Shown piece by piece: positions 8,867 to 16,958 of a DNA stretch of 64,000 bases. Below the pieces are notes generated by a model, which made no database searches, had not been told where the DNA came from, and was given only the letters and a program-made list of their open reading frames with translations. Made by a program: the position numbers and the translations under genes. This DNA is from Butyricicoccus sp. OM04-18BH (lineage in GTDB: Bacteria; Bacillota; Clostridia; Oscillospirales; Butyricicoccaceae), in contig NZ_QULN01000002.1 in the NCBI RefSeq assembly GCF_003481705.1, positions 124,001 to 188,000 on the forward strand, in the 5' to 3' direction. Within the stretch, counting starts at the first letter, position 1. Each line of letters opens with the position of its first letter.

Positions 8867-10780
8867 TTAGCGGGCAAGAAGAGCGCAGATCTTGTTGGCG
8901 TAGCCGGCCGGGTCATCTACCGGCAGACCCTCGATCAGCAGCGACTGCGTGTACAGAATGTCTGCATAGTCGGCAAGAGCATCCGAACCTTCGGCCTGGA
9001 GAGCGCACAGCTTCTTGAAGATCGGGTGATCTGCGTTCAGTTCGAGTACGCGATCAGCGCGGACGGTCTCGCCGCCGTTGACGGCGGCCTGCTGGTTGAG
9101 CACCTTCTCCATTTCGAGCGTTACCGGGCCTTCGGCGCGCAGACAGCACGGATGGTTTTTGAGGCGGCCGGTCAGTTCGACCTTCTTTACCTTGCCCTCA
9201 AGCGCCTTGCTGAGCGCGTCGAGCAGTTCCTTGTTGTCCTCAGACTGCTTCTTGATCTCTTCCCTTTCCTCTTCACTTTCCAGACCAAGGTCTGCGTCCA
9301 GAATCGACTTGAATTCCTTGTCGTCGTATTTCGCAATCATTTTGGTGCAGAACTCGTCGATACTGTCATCCATGCAGAGGACTTCATAGCCCTTGTCGGA
9401 CAGAGTCTCCATGACAGGCAGCATCTTGATCTTATCAACAGTTTCACCGCAGGCGTAGTAAATATACTTCTGGTCTTCCTTCATACGGGAAACGTAGTCC
9501 TTGAGCGAAACGAGCTTGTTCTCGGTCGAGGAATGATACATCAGCAGATCCTGAAGCAGCTCCTTATGTGCGCCGTACTGGACGTATGCGCCATACTTAA
9601 TCTGGCGGCCGAAGGCTGCCCAGAACTTGTCGTAATCCTCCGGCTTATCCTTCTGCATCTTGAGCAGCTCGCTCTTGATCTTCTTTTCCAGACTCTGCGC
9701 GATAGCCTTGAGGTGGCGGTCGTGCTGGAGCATTTCGCGGGAGATGTTGAGCGACAGGTCTGCGGTGTCTACCATGCCGCGGACAAAGCTGAAGTGGTCA
9801 GGCAGCAGATCGGCACACTTGTCCATGATGAGCACGCCGTTGGAGTAGAGCTGAAGACCCTTTTCATAATCCTTGGTATAATAGTCCATCGGAGCGTGCG
9901 ACGGGATAAACAGCATCGCGGTGTAGGTCACTGCACCCTCAACGCTCGTATGGATGTGACAAAGCGGCGGCTGATAGTCAAAAAACTTCTGCGTATAGAA
10001 ATTGTTGTAGTCCTCGTCCTTCAGCTCCTTCTTGGATTTCTTCCAGATCGGGACCATGGAGTTCAGGGTTGTGTTTTCGGTATACTCTTCCCACTCGGGC
10101 TTGTAGTCATCCCCTGCATCCGCCGGCTTCTCCTTCATGCGAGAACGGGTCATGTCCATCTTGATCGGATAGCGGATGTAGTCGGAGTATTTTTTGACCA
10201 GACCCTGTACGCGGTAAGGTTCAAGAAATTCGTCGTAGTTTTCGGATTCGGTGTTGTCCTTGATGGTGAGGACGATCTTCGTGCCGTTCTCTGCCTTTTC
10301 ACAGGGCGTCACGGTGTAGCCGTCCGCGCCGTCCGACTCCCAGCGGTTTGCGCTGTCGCTGCCGACCGCACGGGAAACGACCTCAACGTGCTTTGCGACC
10401 ATGAAGGCGGCGTAGAAACCGACACCGAACTGGCCAATGATGTCAATGTCGTCCTGCTTTTCGTTCTCAGCCTTGAAGGCAAGCGAGCCGGAGCGCGCGA
10501 TGGTGCCGAGATTGCTCTCGAGCTCCTCAGCGGTCATGCCGCAGCCGTGGTCCTCGATGATGAAGCGGCGGTTCGCCTTGTCGAGAGTCAGCTCGATGGG
10601 GAGCGCATCGCGCGTGATGCCCGTTTTGCCTTCCTTCATCGCGTTATAGTAGAGTTTATCGGTGGCATCCGATGCATTCGAGATCAGCTCGCGCAGGAAA
10701 ATCTCCTTGTGCGTATAAATCGAGTTGATCATCAGGTCAAGCAGACGCTTGGACTCTGCCTTGAACTGTTTCTGTGCCAT
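8867..10780 (-). CDS. htpG: Molecular chaperone HtpG (Hsp90)
   Basis: ATP-dependent cytosolic chaperone of 637 aa, full family length. The N-terminal GHKL ATPase motifs are intact: ELISNASDATDKL, IEDHGCGM and GQFGVGFYAAF. The start is the ATG complementary to 10778-10780, with GAGGTG 9 bp upstream; an upstream in-frame GTG has no proper spacing. The promoter is followed by a perfect CIRCE operator, so HrcA control is expected. HtpG under CIRCE is less usual than groES/dnaK under CIRCE. Confidence 0.97.
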   Translation of the reverse strand: MAQKQFKAESKRLLDLMINSIYTHKEIFLRELISNASDATDKLYYNAMKEGKTGITRDALPIELTLDKANRRFIIEDHGCGMTAEELESNLGTIARSGSLAFKAENEKQDDIDIIGQFGVGFYAAFMVAKHVEVVSRAVGSDSANRWESDGADGYTVTPCEKAENGTKIVLTIKDNTESENYDEFLEPYRVQGLVKKYSDYIRYPIKMDMTRSRMKEKPADAGDDYKPEWEEYTENTTLNSMVPIWKKSKKELKDEDYNNFYTQKFFDYQPPLCHIHTSVEGAVTYTAMLFIPSHAPMDYYTKDYEKGLQLYSNGVLIMDKCADLLPDHFSFVRGMVDTADLSLNISREMLQHDRHLKAIAQSLEKKIKSELLKMQKDKPEDYDKFWAAFGRQIKYGAYVQYGAHKELLQDLLMYHSSTENKLVSLKDYVSRMKEDQKYIYYACGETVDKIKMLPVMETLSDKGYEVLCMDDSIDEFCTKMIAKYDDKEFKSILDADLGLESEEEREEIKKQSEDNKELLDALSKALEGKVKKVELTGRLKNHPCCLRAEGPVTLEMEKVLNQQAAVNGGETVRADRVLELNADHPIFKKLCALQAEGSDALADYADILYTQSLLIEGLPVDDPAGYANKICALLAR

Positions 10781-10820
10781 AGTTACATACACCTCTGTGT
10801 TTTGATTTTCTAAAATGAGC

Positions 10821-10847
10821 TTAGCACTCTACGCTTTCGAGTGCTAA
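10821..10847 (-). promoter_or_regulatory. CIRCE operator (HrcA binding site)
   Basis: TTAGCACTC-N9-GAGTGCTAA, a perfect match to the CIRCE consensus, located between the htpG promoter and its start codon. Confidence 0.95.
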
Positions 10848-10854
10848 CAATGAT

Positions 10855-10883
10855 ATAATAGTACGCTCCGAGAGAAAAATCAA
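10855..10883 (-). promoter_or_regulatory. sigma-A promoter of htpG
   Basis: Minus-strand TTGATT (10878-10883), 17 bp, TATTAT (10855-10860), immediately upstream of CIRCE. Confidence 0.75.
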
Positions 10884-10930
10884 GAGGTTGTGAAAGAAAA
10901 TTCACGGTTTGTTAACAGTGTGCATCGTGC

Positions 10931-10963
10931 ATAAAAAATCCGCCCCGGGATAACCGAGGCGGA
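10931..10963 (-). terminator. Terminator after the stalk-domain gene
   Basis: Minus-strand hairpin CCGCCTCGG-TTAT-CCCGGGGCGG followed by six Ts (complementary to 10933-10938). Confidence 0.85.
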
Positions 10964-10982
10964 CGGTAGAAAATGTACGGTT

Positions 10983-12008
10983 TTAAACAGCCGGCTGAAC
11001 CATCGTGCCGAGGACGAGTGAACCGTTAGCGAAGGACAGGGTCTCGCCTGCCAGCTGGAACAGCTCCGCCGGAACCCAGCTCGTGCCGTCAACCTCGTAG
11101 GAGGCTGCGCCGAGGGATACGCCGCCGGTGCGATCGTTGCCTGCGTGGTAGCGGTCCTTGCCAAGCTGGATGTTGATCGGGGTCTCGCCCTTTTTGAGGA
11201 TAACGGTATTGGTCTTGCCGTCCCAGGAAACCTTGTAGCCGAGGGTCTCTGCGACCTTGCGTACCGGAACCATCGCAACGCCGTCAGCAACGCGGCCTTC
11301 GGTCAGCTCGGAGCCGTCCTGCTTGAATACGAGGAAACGGCTGTCCTCCTGACCCGGGATAACGACGCGGTCGGCAGCGGCCTGTGCCGGGTAAGACTCA
11401 GCAGCGACATCGAACCATGCAAGGAAACGGGTGCCGACATGGATATCATCAACGGTTACAATGTTGCGGGTCATGAACGGCTGAACGCTCGCGTCCTTCG
11501 CGATGGTGAGGTTCAGAGAGCCGCCCTCGCAGGTAACGGTGACAGAGCCGTCGTCGTTCTTCTGAACAGCCTCAGCAGTGAGCAGAGATGCCGGAGCGTG
11601 CTTGTCGGTGAGATTGGTCAGAACAGCATAGGCGGTAGTCTGTGCCGGGAGAGACATGGTGACAGCCTCATCGTGATACACATAAACGCTCTCACCTGCC
11701 TTGAGGGCAGACAGATCAGCCGCAGCAGCGGTCTGGGTGTCCATGACGATCGCATTTTCCGTGTGCAGTACGAGCTCGTCGCCGTCTGCGGTCTTAACAG
11801 TCAGATCGCCGTTCTCATAGCTGACAACGGTCGCCAGCTCGGTCATCGGTGCAACGGACAGAGACGGGAGCATATCGGCAGCGGCCTGCGTCAGCGTCGA
11901 GCTGCTCGTTCCGTTCAGATGAGAGACATCAACTGCGCCGGCAGCCGGAAGTGCGCTCATCATCATCATTGCAGCGGCCAGTACGCCGCCCATCGTTCTC
12001 TTCATCAT
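10983..12008 (-). CDS. Secreted stalk-domain (copper amine oxidase N-like) protein
   Basis: Exported protein of 341 aa. The signal peptide is MMKRTMGGVLAAAMMMMSALPAAGA. The C-terminal third (about residue 225 on) is a stalk domain: a VPVRKVAETLGYKVSWD block, then TVILKKG and a closing WVPAELFQLAGETL block. These domains occur on clostridial cell-surface proteins, often near SLH proteins, and their function is structural or unknown; no oxidase domain is present. The middle region (~26-225) is not recognised. AGGAGG lies 9 bp before the first ATG. It is probably expressed from an ECF-type promoter. Confidence 0.8.
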   Translation of the reverse strand: MMKRTMGGVLAAAMMMMSALPAAGAVDVSHLNGTSSSTLTQAAADMLPSLSVAPMTELATVVSYENGDLTVKTADGDELVLHTENAIVMDTQTAAAADLSALKAGESVYVYHDEAVTMSLPAQTTAYAVLTNLTDKHAPASLLTAEAVQKNDDGSVTVTCEGGSLNLTIAKDASVQPFMTRNIVTVDDIHVGTRFLAWFDVAAESYPAQAAADRVVIPGQEDSRFLVFKQDGSELTEGRVADGVAMVPVRKVAETLGYKVSWDGKTNTVILKKGETPINIQLGKDRYHAGNDRTGGVSLGAASYEVDGTSWVPAELFQLAGETLSFANGSLVLGTMVQPAV

Positions 12009-12043
12009 AGTGTTTTATCCTCCTGTGTTATGTTCTTGTCCTG

Positions 12044-12071
12044 TTAGACGGAGAACTGCACAGAAGGTTCC
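12044..12071 (-). promoter_or_regulatory. Candidate ECF sigma-factor promoter of the stalk-domain gene
   Basis: Minus-strand GGAACC (12066-12071), 15 bp, CGTCTAA (12044-12050), matching the GGAAC / CGTC-type pattern of extracytoplasmic-function sigma factors. An AT-rich tract lies upstream. I see no good sigma-A promoter nearby. Confidence 0.55.
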
Positions 12072-12158
12072 CTGTTTTTCGAAAAAATTCAAATTATTTT
12101 TTGGACGGTACAGCGCGATTAAAGCTGATGCGGCTTACGGGAATTGTACGGTATGGCC

Positions 12159-13358
12159 TTAGCCTGCGAAATCTGCCGAGACGGAAATGGTGTACTCCCC
12201 TGCTGTGCAGTCGAAAGAAACCGTCTGAGAGACGATTTTCCCAAAGGAGACCGTCTGTTCAGTTTGAATGTTCGATACCTGCATGCGGTTGCCGTTTGGC
12301 ATGGCAAATGCAGCGGTGTCCGTAAGACTGTCATAGAGCGGCGAGGTAAGTTCGATCGTCCAGCGGTCGTTCGAGCGCGAAAGCGACGAAACATACGCGA
12401 GCGGCACGCGGCCGAAGGCGGTCAGACGCTGCATCTGGTCGCGTGCCGAGCACGCTTCACTGCCGCTTCTGGAACCGAAACTGGTGCTCAGCAGGCCGTT
12501 TTCAAGTGAAACTGCCGTCAGCAGCGTCTTGTCAGCGACGTTTGCGGCCGAAAGCGTCAGCGTGCCGCTCGTCAGCAGACTCCGGTTGTCTGTATCTGCA
12601 GTGGTCGCATCCTCTGCCCGCAGGGTCAGCACGGTCTCGCCGTTCCTCTTGACGGCGGTCGGCTGAACGACGGTTTTATAGGTAAGCGCTGCGGCGGTTT
12701 TCGCGGTCATGGTGCGGTAGCTCTCGTAATTTGCAAACAGGCGCTTGACCGGCGCAGCAGCGGCCACGTCAACAGCACCCTGCTCAGCGAGACGGTCGAG
12801 CAGCATTCCCTCTTCCCCCTTCGGGGAAACTGCAAGTGCGGTGTAGGATGCCGCCGCGGCATCATCACGGTTAAACAGCTCGGTGTCGACAGCGGCGAGA
12901 TCATATACGCCAAGCTGCGCGGCGGCCTCGGCAGCATCGGTATAGCTGAAATCCCCGGCGGTGTCCGAATAGCCGAGTGAGCGCAGCAGAAAGGCCGCAT
13001 ACATCCGGGCATCACACATGTCCTCCGGCGACCACGAAGTCGCAGAGGTGCCCTGTGTCAGGCCATTATCATACAGATACTGAATATACGGCTGCTCCCA
13101 CGCGGCGAGGTCGGTAAACGGTGCGGTATAGGTGAGCTTCCTGGCGGCGTCCTCCTGTCCAAGCAGGCGGACGAGCATGACAGCGGCCTCTGCACGGGTA
13201 GGCGCACGGTCGAGCGCGTAGCCGCTTCCTGTTCCTTCGAACAGGCCGAGTGAATGCAGCGTGTCTGCACACGGCGTGAAGTCGGCGGCGAGAGAGGCGC
13301 AGGTCAGCGCGCCGGTGAGAGCTGCACCGCAGAAAAGACTGCGTAATACTTTATTCAA
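12159..13358 (-). CDS. SLH-domain surface protein A
   Basis: Exported protein of 399 aa with signal peptide (NKVLRSLFCGAALTGALTCASLAA) and one to two S-layer homology motifs at the N-terminus (LHSLGLFEGTG, APTRAEAAVMLVRLLG, FTDLAAWEQPYIQYLYDNGLTQG). These bind secondary wall polymers and anchor proteins to the cell wall. The start is TTG with AGGAGGG 6 bp upstream. The C-terminal half is not recognised. Its SLH half closely matches the protein encoded at 14494-15876 (shared DRAPTRAEAAVMLVRLLG and LTYTAPFTDL), so the two are paralogues flanking ldh. Confidence 0.85.
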   Translation of the reverse strand: MNKVLRSLFCGAALTGALTCASLAADFTPCADTLHSLGLFEGTGSGYALDRAPTRAEAAVMLVRLLGQEDAARKLTYTAPFTDLAAWEQPYIQYLYDNGLTQGTSATSWSPEDMCDARMYAAFLLRSLGYSDTAGDFSYTDAAEAAAQLGVYDLAAVDTELFNRDDAAAASYTALAVSPKGEEGMLLDRLAEQGAVDVAAAAPVKRLFANYESYRTMTAKTAAALTYKTVVQPTAVKRNGETVLTLRAEDATTADTDNRSLLTSGTLTLSAANVADKTLLTAVSLENGLLSTSFGSRSGSEACSARDQMQRLTAFGRVPLAYVSSLSRSNDRWTIELTSPLYDSLTDTAAFAMPNGNRMQVSNIQTEQTVSFGKIVSQTVSFDCTAGEYTISVSADFAG

Positions 13359-13385
13359 AGGTGTTCCCTCCTGAGTGATAGACAA

Positions 13386-13414
13386 TATATAGGCGATACC
13401 GCATGATTGAACAA
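13386..13414 (-). promoter_or_regulatory. Candidate promoter of SLH protein A
   Basis: Minus-strand TTGTTC (13409-13414), 17 bp, TATATA (13386-13391). Confidence 0.5.
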
Positions 13415-13509
13415 GGGTGATCTGCACGGTACTGCTATAATACTATAGCACATTCTGATGTATTTTCCAACCGGTAATCGGGCAGAATACGCGAAAAGGA
13501 GTGAGTTTT

Positions 13510-14445
13510 ATGGCAGACATGCGAAAATGCGGTATCATCGGTACCGGAAATGTAGGTGCGGCGAGCGCTTATACCCTTGCGGTGAGCGGACTGTTCTCCG
13601 AGGTATTACTGCTTGATGCGGATATGCACAGAGCGGAGGGCGAAGCCGCTGACATTGCGCACGGTGCAGCGCTTCGGCGGCCCTGCCGGGTACACGCAGG
13701 CGGCTACGGCGACTTTGCGGACTGCGGACTGGTTATTCTCGCGGCTGGGACGAACCAGCGCCCCGGCGAGACTCGGGAGGCTCTGCTCGGGCGAAACCGC
13801 GCCATCCTGCAAAGCATTCTGGAACAGCTGACCGCTGTAAACCGGGATGCAGTCCTGCTCGTCGTGTCAAACCCGGTGGATGTACTGACCGGATATACAC
13901 TCGAGCTGTCCGGATTTCCGGCTGAGCGGGTCATTGGTTCGGGGACTGTGCTCGACACAGCGCGAATCAAATGCCTTCTGGGGGAAAAACTCGGCGTGGA
14001 CAGCCGAAATGTGCACGCCTTCATGCTGGGCGAGCACGGCGACAGTGAAGTCGCGGTCTGGTCGAGCGCCAATATCTCGGGCGCGGATCTTGACGACTTC
14101 TGCCTTGCCGCAGGAATTGATGATCCGGAAAGCATGCTTGCCTCGCTCGCGCGTGAGGTTACTCACGCAGCGTATGATATCATCGAGCGCAAGGGCGCAA
14201 CCTGCTATGGCATTGCGATGGCAGTGCGGCGCATTGCAGAGGCCATCATCCGGGACGAGCATGCCGTCCTGCCCGTTTCGACGCTTGCGCGCGGCGCTTA
14301 CGGCATTGAGGGCGTATGCCTCGGTCTGCCTGCCGTCGTAGGAAGATCAGGCGTCTCTCAGGTTCTCGACCTGCCGCTGTCACGCGATGAGACCGAACGG
14401 CTGCTTGCTTCCGCGCACAAGCTCAAAACCCTCATGGAGGGATGA
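13510..14445 (+). CDS. ldh: L-lactate dehydrogenase
   Basis: NAD-dependent reduction of pyruvate to lactate, 311 aa. It has the N-terminal dinucleotide loop GIIGTGNVGA, the substrate-loop region NQRPGETREALLGRN with catalytic arginines, VSNPVDVLT and the catalytic histidine in GEHGDSEV. This pattern separates LDH from malate dehydrogenase, although the substrate loop is not proof. The start at 13510 has AAGGAG 9 bp upstream; the GTG at 13501 sits on the ribosome binding site. It is a single gene ending at a shared bidirectional terminator. Confidence 0.9.
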   Translation: MADMRKCGIIGTGNVGAASAYTLAVSGLFSEVLLLDADMHRAEGEAADIAHGAALRRPCRVHAGGYGDFADCGLVILAAGTNQRPGETREALLGRNRAILQSILEQLTAVNRDAVLLVVSNPVDVLTGYTLELSGFPAERVIGSGTVLDTARIKCLLGEKLGVDSRNVHAFMLGEHGDSEVAVWSSANISGADLDDFCLAAGIDDPESMLASLAREVTHAAYDIIERKGATCYGIAMAVRRIAEAIIRDEHAVLPVSTLARGAYGIEGVCLGLPAVVGRSGVSQVLDLPLSRDETERLLASAHKLKTLMEG

Positions 14446-14484
14446 ACAAGGCCGCAGAGCGAAAAGCTCTGCGGCCTTGTTTAT
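14446..14484. terminator. Bidirectional terminator between ldh and SLH protein B
   Basis: Perfect hairpin ACAAGGCCGCAGAGC-GAAA-mirror arm, with short T-rich flanks on both strands; the two genes converge here. Confidence 0.85.
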
Positions 14485-14493
14485 GATCTTTCA

Positions 14494-15876
14494 TTATTCG
14501 CCCTCGGGATGAATCTGCTTAAGATACTCGACCATGTCAATGTAGCTCGACAGGTCGGACGGAATGCTGATCTTGACGGCGGAGCCGGTCGCCTTGACGA
14601 CGCTCTTGACATCCATGGAGGCGGAGACGGTCTCGCCTTCGGCGGTGATCTTTACGGTGCCCTTGACTGCGCCCTCTGCAAGCTGGCCGTTCCTGACGGT
14701 CATGGTGATGGCCGTATCCTTGAATTCGACCTTGGTGTTCGCAGAGCCCTCGGGGAGACTGCCTGCATAGCTGGTGAGAATCTTGTTGATCGTGCTGTTG
14801 AGAGCCGAACCATCGTAAGTAACGGTGAGGTCGGAGCCGGACTGCTTGATGTTCTTGATGTAGCAAAGCGGCAGAACACCCGCGTCACTTACGCCGAAGC
14901 TGTGAAGCTGCGCCGTAAGCTCATCAAGATCCAGCGTCATTTTGACCTTGACGCCATCACCCATATCCATGTAATAAACGCCGCCGGTGTAGCACGCCTT
15001 GATATTCGAAACAACCGGCTCAGAGCCTGTGACCTTGGTCGTGGTCGTGCCGGTGATTTCCATCTGCGCGTCCTTCAGCTTGTCCGGGTCAACGTAGGCC
15101 TTGGTATTCATCACGCTGTCTGTGGTGATTTCCATGCCGGATGCCTTCATGGTCATACGGGCGGTAACGTCCTGTTCTGCGCGGGTAATCGGCGTAGAAA
15201 CCGCCTTATTGTAGCTTTCAGCGAGATCGATGAACTGGGAGAGCGGTGCTGCCTTGATCTGGTCGATCGCACCGTCGGCGATGAGCTTGTCGAGCAGGGT
15301 GATGTCGGTCGCCTTGACCGGGGTTGCGAGCGCTTCCAAACTCATGGCAGCAACATTATCTCGCAGGAAATTGTTCGTGTCACAGAAGGATTCGTCGATG
15401 AGACCGACGTGGTCCGCTGCAAAGTCAAGCGCGCCGGTGTAGGCGAAATCACCGTTCTGCGCGTCGGAGTAGCCGAGCGAACGCAGCAGGAAGGTGGTGT
15501 ACATCTGAGCAGAGCACTTTGCCTTCGGCTCGAAGGTGGTCGCGGTTGCGCCGGTAGTCAGCTTGTTGTCATAAAGGTACTGGACGTAAGGTGCTTCCCA
15601 GCCCTCCAGATCGGTAAACGGTGCGGTATAGGTGAGAGCCTTGGCGTCGGCCTCCTTGCCGAGCAGGCGCACGAGCATAACGGCGGCCTCTGCACGGGTG
15701 GGAGCACGGTCAAGGTCGTACTGCGGTGCGCCGGAAGCGGTCATGCCGGTGCCCTGGAATAAACCGACCTCATGCAGACGGTCAGCAGACGAAGTGAAGT
15801 TTGCCGCACCTGCGGAAACCATTACGCCTGCCGCACAGGCAACTGCCATAGCGCCGAGCTTAAAGCTTCTTTTCAT
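14494..15876 (-). CDS. SLH-domain surface protein B
   Basis: Exported 460-aa protein with signal peptide (MKRSFKLGAMAVACAAGVMVSAGAA) and N-terminal SLH motifs (DRAPTRAEAAVMLVRLLG; FTDLEGWEAPYVQYLYDN). The C-terminal ~230 residues form a beta-rich domain resembling lipoprotein-type LppX/DUF6612 sensors (repeated TTKVTGSEP and VTYDGSALNSTI-like strands); that assignment is tentative. The start ATG has AAGGAGGAG upstream. It is paralogous to the 12159-13358 protein in its SLH half only. Confidence 0.85.
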   Translation of the reverse strand: MKRSFKLGAMAVACAAGVMVSAGAANFTSSADRLHEVGLFQGTGMTASGAPQYDLDRAPTRAEAAVMLVRLLGKEADAKALTYTAPFTDLEGWEAPYVQYLYDNKLTTGATATTFEPKAKCSAQMYTTFLLRSLGYSDAQNGDFAYTGALDFAADHVGLIDESFCDTNNFLRDNVAAMSLEALATPVKATDITLLDKLIADGAIDQIKAAPLSQFIDLAESYNKAVSTPITRAEQDVTARMTMKASGMEITTDSVMNTKAYVDPDKLKDAQMEITGTTTTKVTGSEPVVSNIKACYTGGVYYMDMGDGVKVKMTLDLDELTAQLHSFGVSDAGVLPLCYIKNIKQSGSDLTVTYDGSALNSTINKILTSYAGSLPEGSANTKVEFKDTAITMTVRNGQLAEGAVKGTVKITAEGETVSASMDVKSVVKATGSAVKISIPSDLSSYIDMVEYLKQIHPEGE

Positions 15877-15925
15877 AATTTTCTCCTCCTTCTACTTTTA
15901 CTGGAAAGAACCAGTCTATATGCTC

Positions 15926-15953
15926 ATTATAACAGAGTTAATATGAAATGCAA
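15926..15953 (-). promoter_or_regulatory. sigma-A promoter of SLH protein B
   Basis: Minus-strand TTGCAT (15948-15953), 16 bp, perfect TATAAT (15926-15931). Confidence 0.7.
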
Positions 15954-15995
15954 GCGGTATTTCTTTTTGCAGAAATCTTTATTCTCAGCAGAGGT

Positions 15996-16880
15996 TTACC
16001 CTTCCGCTGAGGGGGAAGAAGAAACCACCTGCATATGCGGATATGCAATCTCTATCCCTTCCCTGTCGTAGGTCTGCTTGATGTCCTCCAGTACGGCACA
16101 TTTGAGCGCGAATGCAGTCGCGTTGTCCTTCGCCCAGAGGGACGCGCGCAGCGTCACCGACGAGTCGGCAAGCTCGAGCACCACGACTGTTACCTTGGGC
16201 GCGCCGTCATGCTTCTGCTGTTCGGTGCGCACATCGAGATAAGTCGGCTGCTGCGCTACCTCGGCTGCAAGCAGCTCCTTCGCCTTCTTCAGGTCACTCT
16301 CGTAGCTGACGCCCACGGTCAGGAACACGCAGATGCGGCTGTCTGCGTAGTCGGCGTTTTCGATGATGGCGCTGTTCATCTTGCTGTTCGGGATGATAAC
16401 GCGCTTGTTCTCGACTGTGCGCACGGCGGTGTGATGCAGCGTGATCTCTTCGACTGTGCCGGTGATGTCGCTGTCGACATAACGCACGACGTCTCCCATC
16501 TTGAATGGCTTGAACAGCAGGATCATCACGCCGCTCACGACGCTGCCGAGCGCCTCCTGCGCCGCGAGACCGGCTACCACAGCGATAACACCGCCGGCCG
16601 TCAGCAGAGTATGTACCGCGCTCGAAAGCAGAGGTATCGCTCCGATAATGACCATGCCGCCGGCAAAATACACCGCAGCGACCGCGATATAGCGCACAAA
16701 GCCGGTTACTGTCGCGAGCGAACTGCCCGACTTTTTCTGTCGGTCGACGAGCTTGCGCATCAGTCGATTTACCGTCTGCGCTGCGATATAGGTCAGCACT
16801 GCGGTCAGGATCGCCAGTCCGGCCATGCCCAGAAAGCGACCGGCGGGCGTGGACAGGAATTCTTCTATCTTTGCAAGCAA
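15996..16880 (-). CDS. MscS-family mechanosensitive channel
   Basis: Small-conductance mechanosensitive channel of about 294 aa that relieves osmotic downshock. Three N-terminal membrane helices end in the Gly/Ala-rich pore helix (LLTAGGVIAVVAGLAAQEALG), followed by the beta domain (FKMGDVVRYVDSDITGTVEEITLHHTAVRT) and an alpha/beta C-terminus. The start is taken as TTG at 16880, 8 bp after AAAGGAG; an upstream GTG at 16889 touches the ribosome binding site. A hairpin separates it from proS. Confidence 0.9.
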   Translation of the reverse strand: MLAKIEEFLSTPAGRFLGMAGLAILTAVLTYIAAQTVNRLMRKLVDRQKKSGSSLATVTGFVRYIAVAAVYFAGGMVIIGAIPLLSSAVHTLLTAGGVIAVVAGLAAQEALGSVVSGVMILLFKPFKMGDVVRYVDSDITGTVEEITLHHTAVRTVENKRVIIPNSKMNSAIIENADYADSRICVFLTVGVSYESDLKKAKELLAAEVAQQPTYLDVRTEQQKHDGAPKVTVVVLELADSSVTLRASLWAKDNATAFALKCAVLEDIKQTYDREGIEIAYPHMQVVSSSPSAEG

Positions 16881-16910
16881 GCACAGCACTCCTTTCCTTG
16901 AAAAACAGCA

Positions 16911-16938
16911 AAGGCGAGGTGATGTGTCACCCCGCCCT
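16911..16938 (-). terminator. Terminator after proS
   Basis: Minus-strand hairpin GCGGGGTGA-CACA-TCACCTCGC followed by CTTTGCTGTTTTTC. Confidence 0.65.
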
Positions 16939-16958
16939 GCATAAGTTTCTGATGCGTC

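Noticed and set aside
8069..10813. Long plus-strand open frame opposite htpG and the lipid kinase
   Set aside because: It is the antisense shadow of two well-supported genes, crosses their boundary, and has no ribosome site or recognisable protein.
14509..15762. Plus-strand open frame opposite SLH protein B
   Set aside because: Antisense shadow; the minus-strand frame has a signal peptide and SLH motifs.
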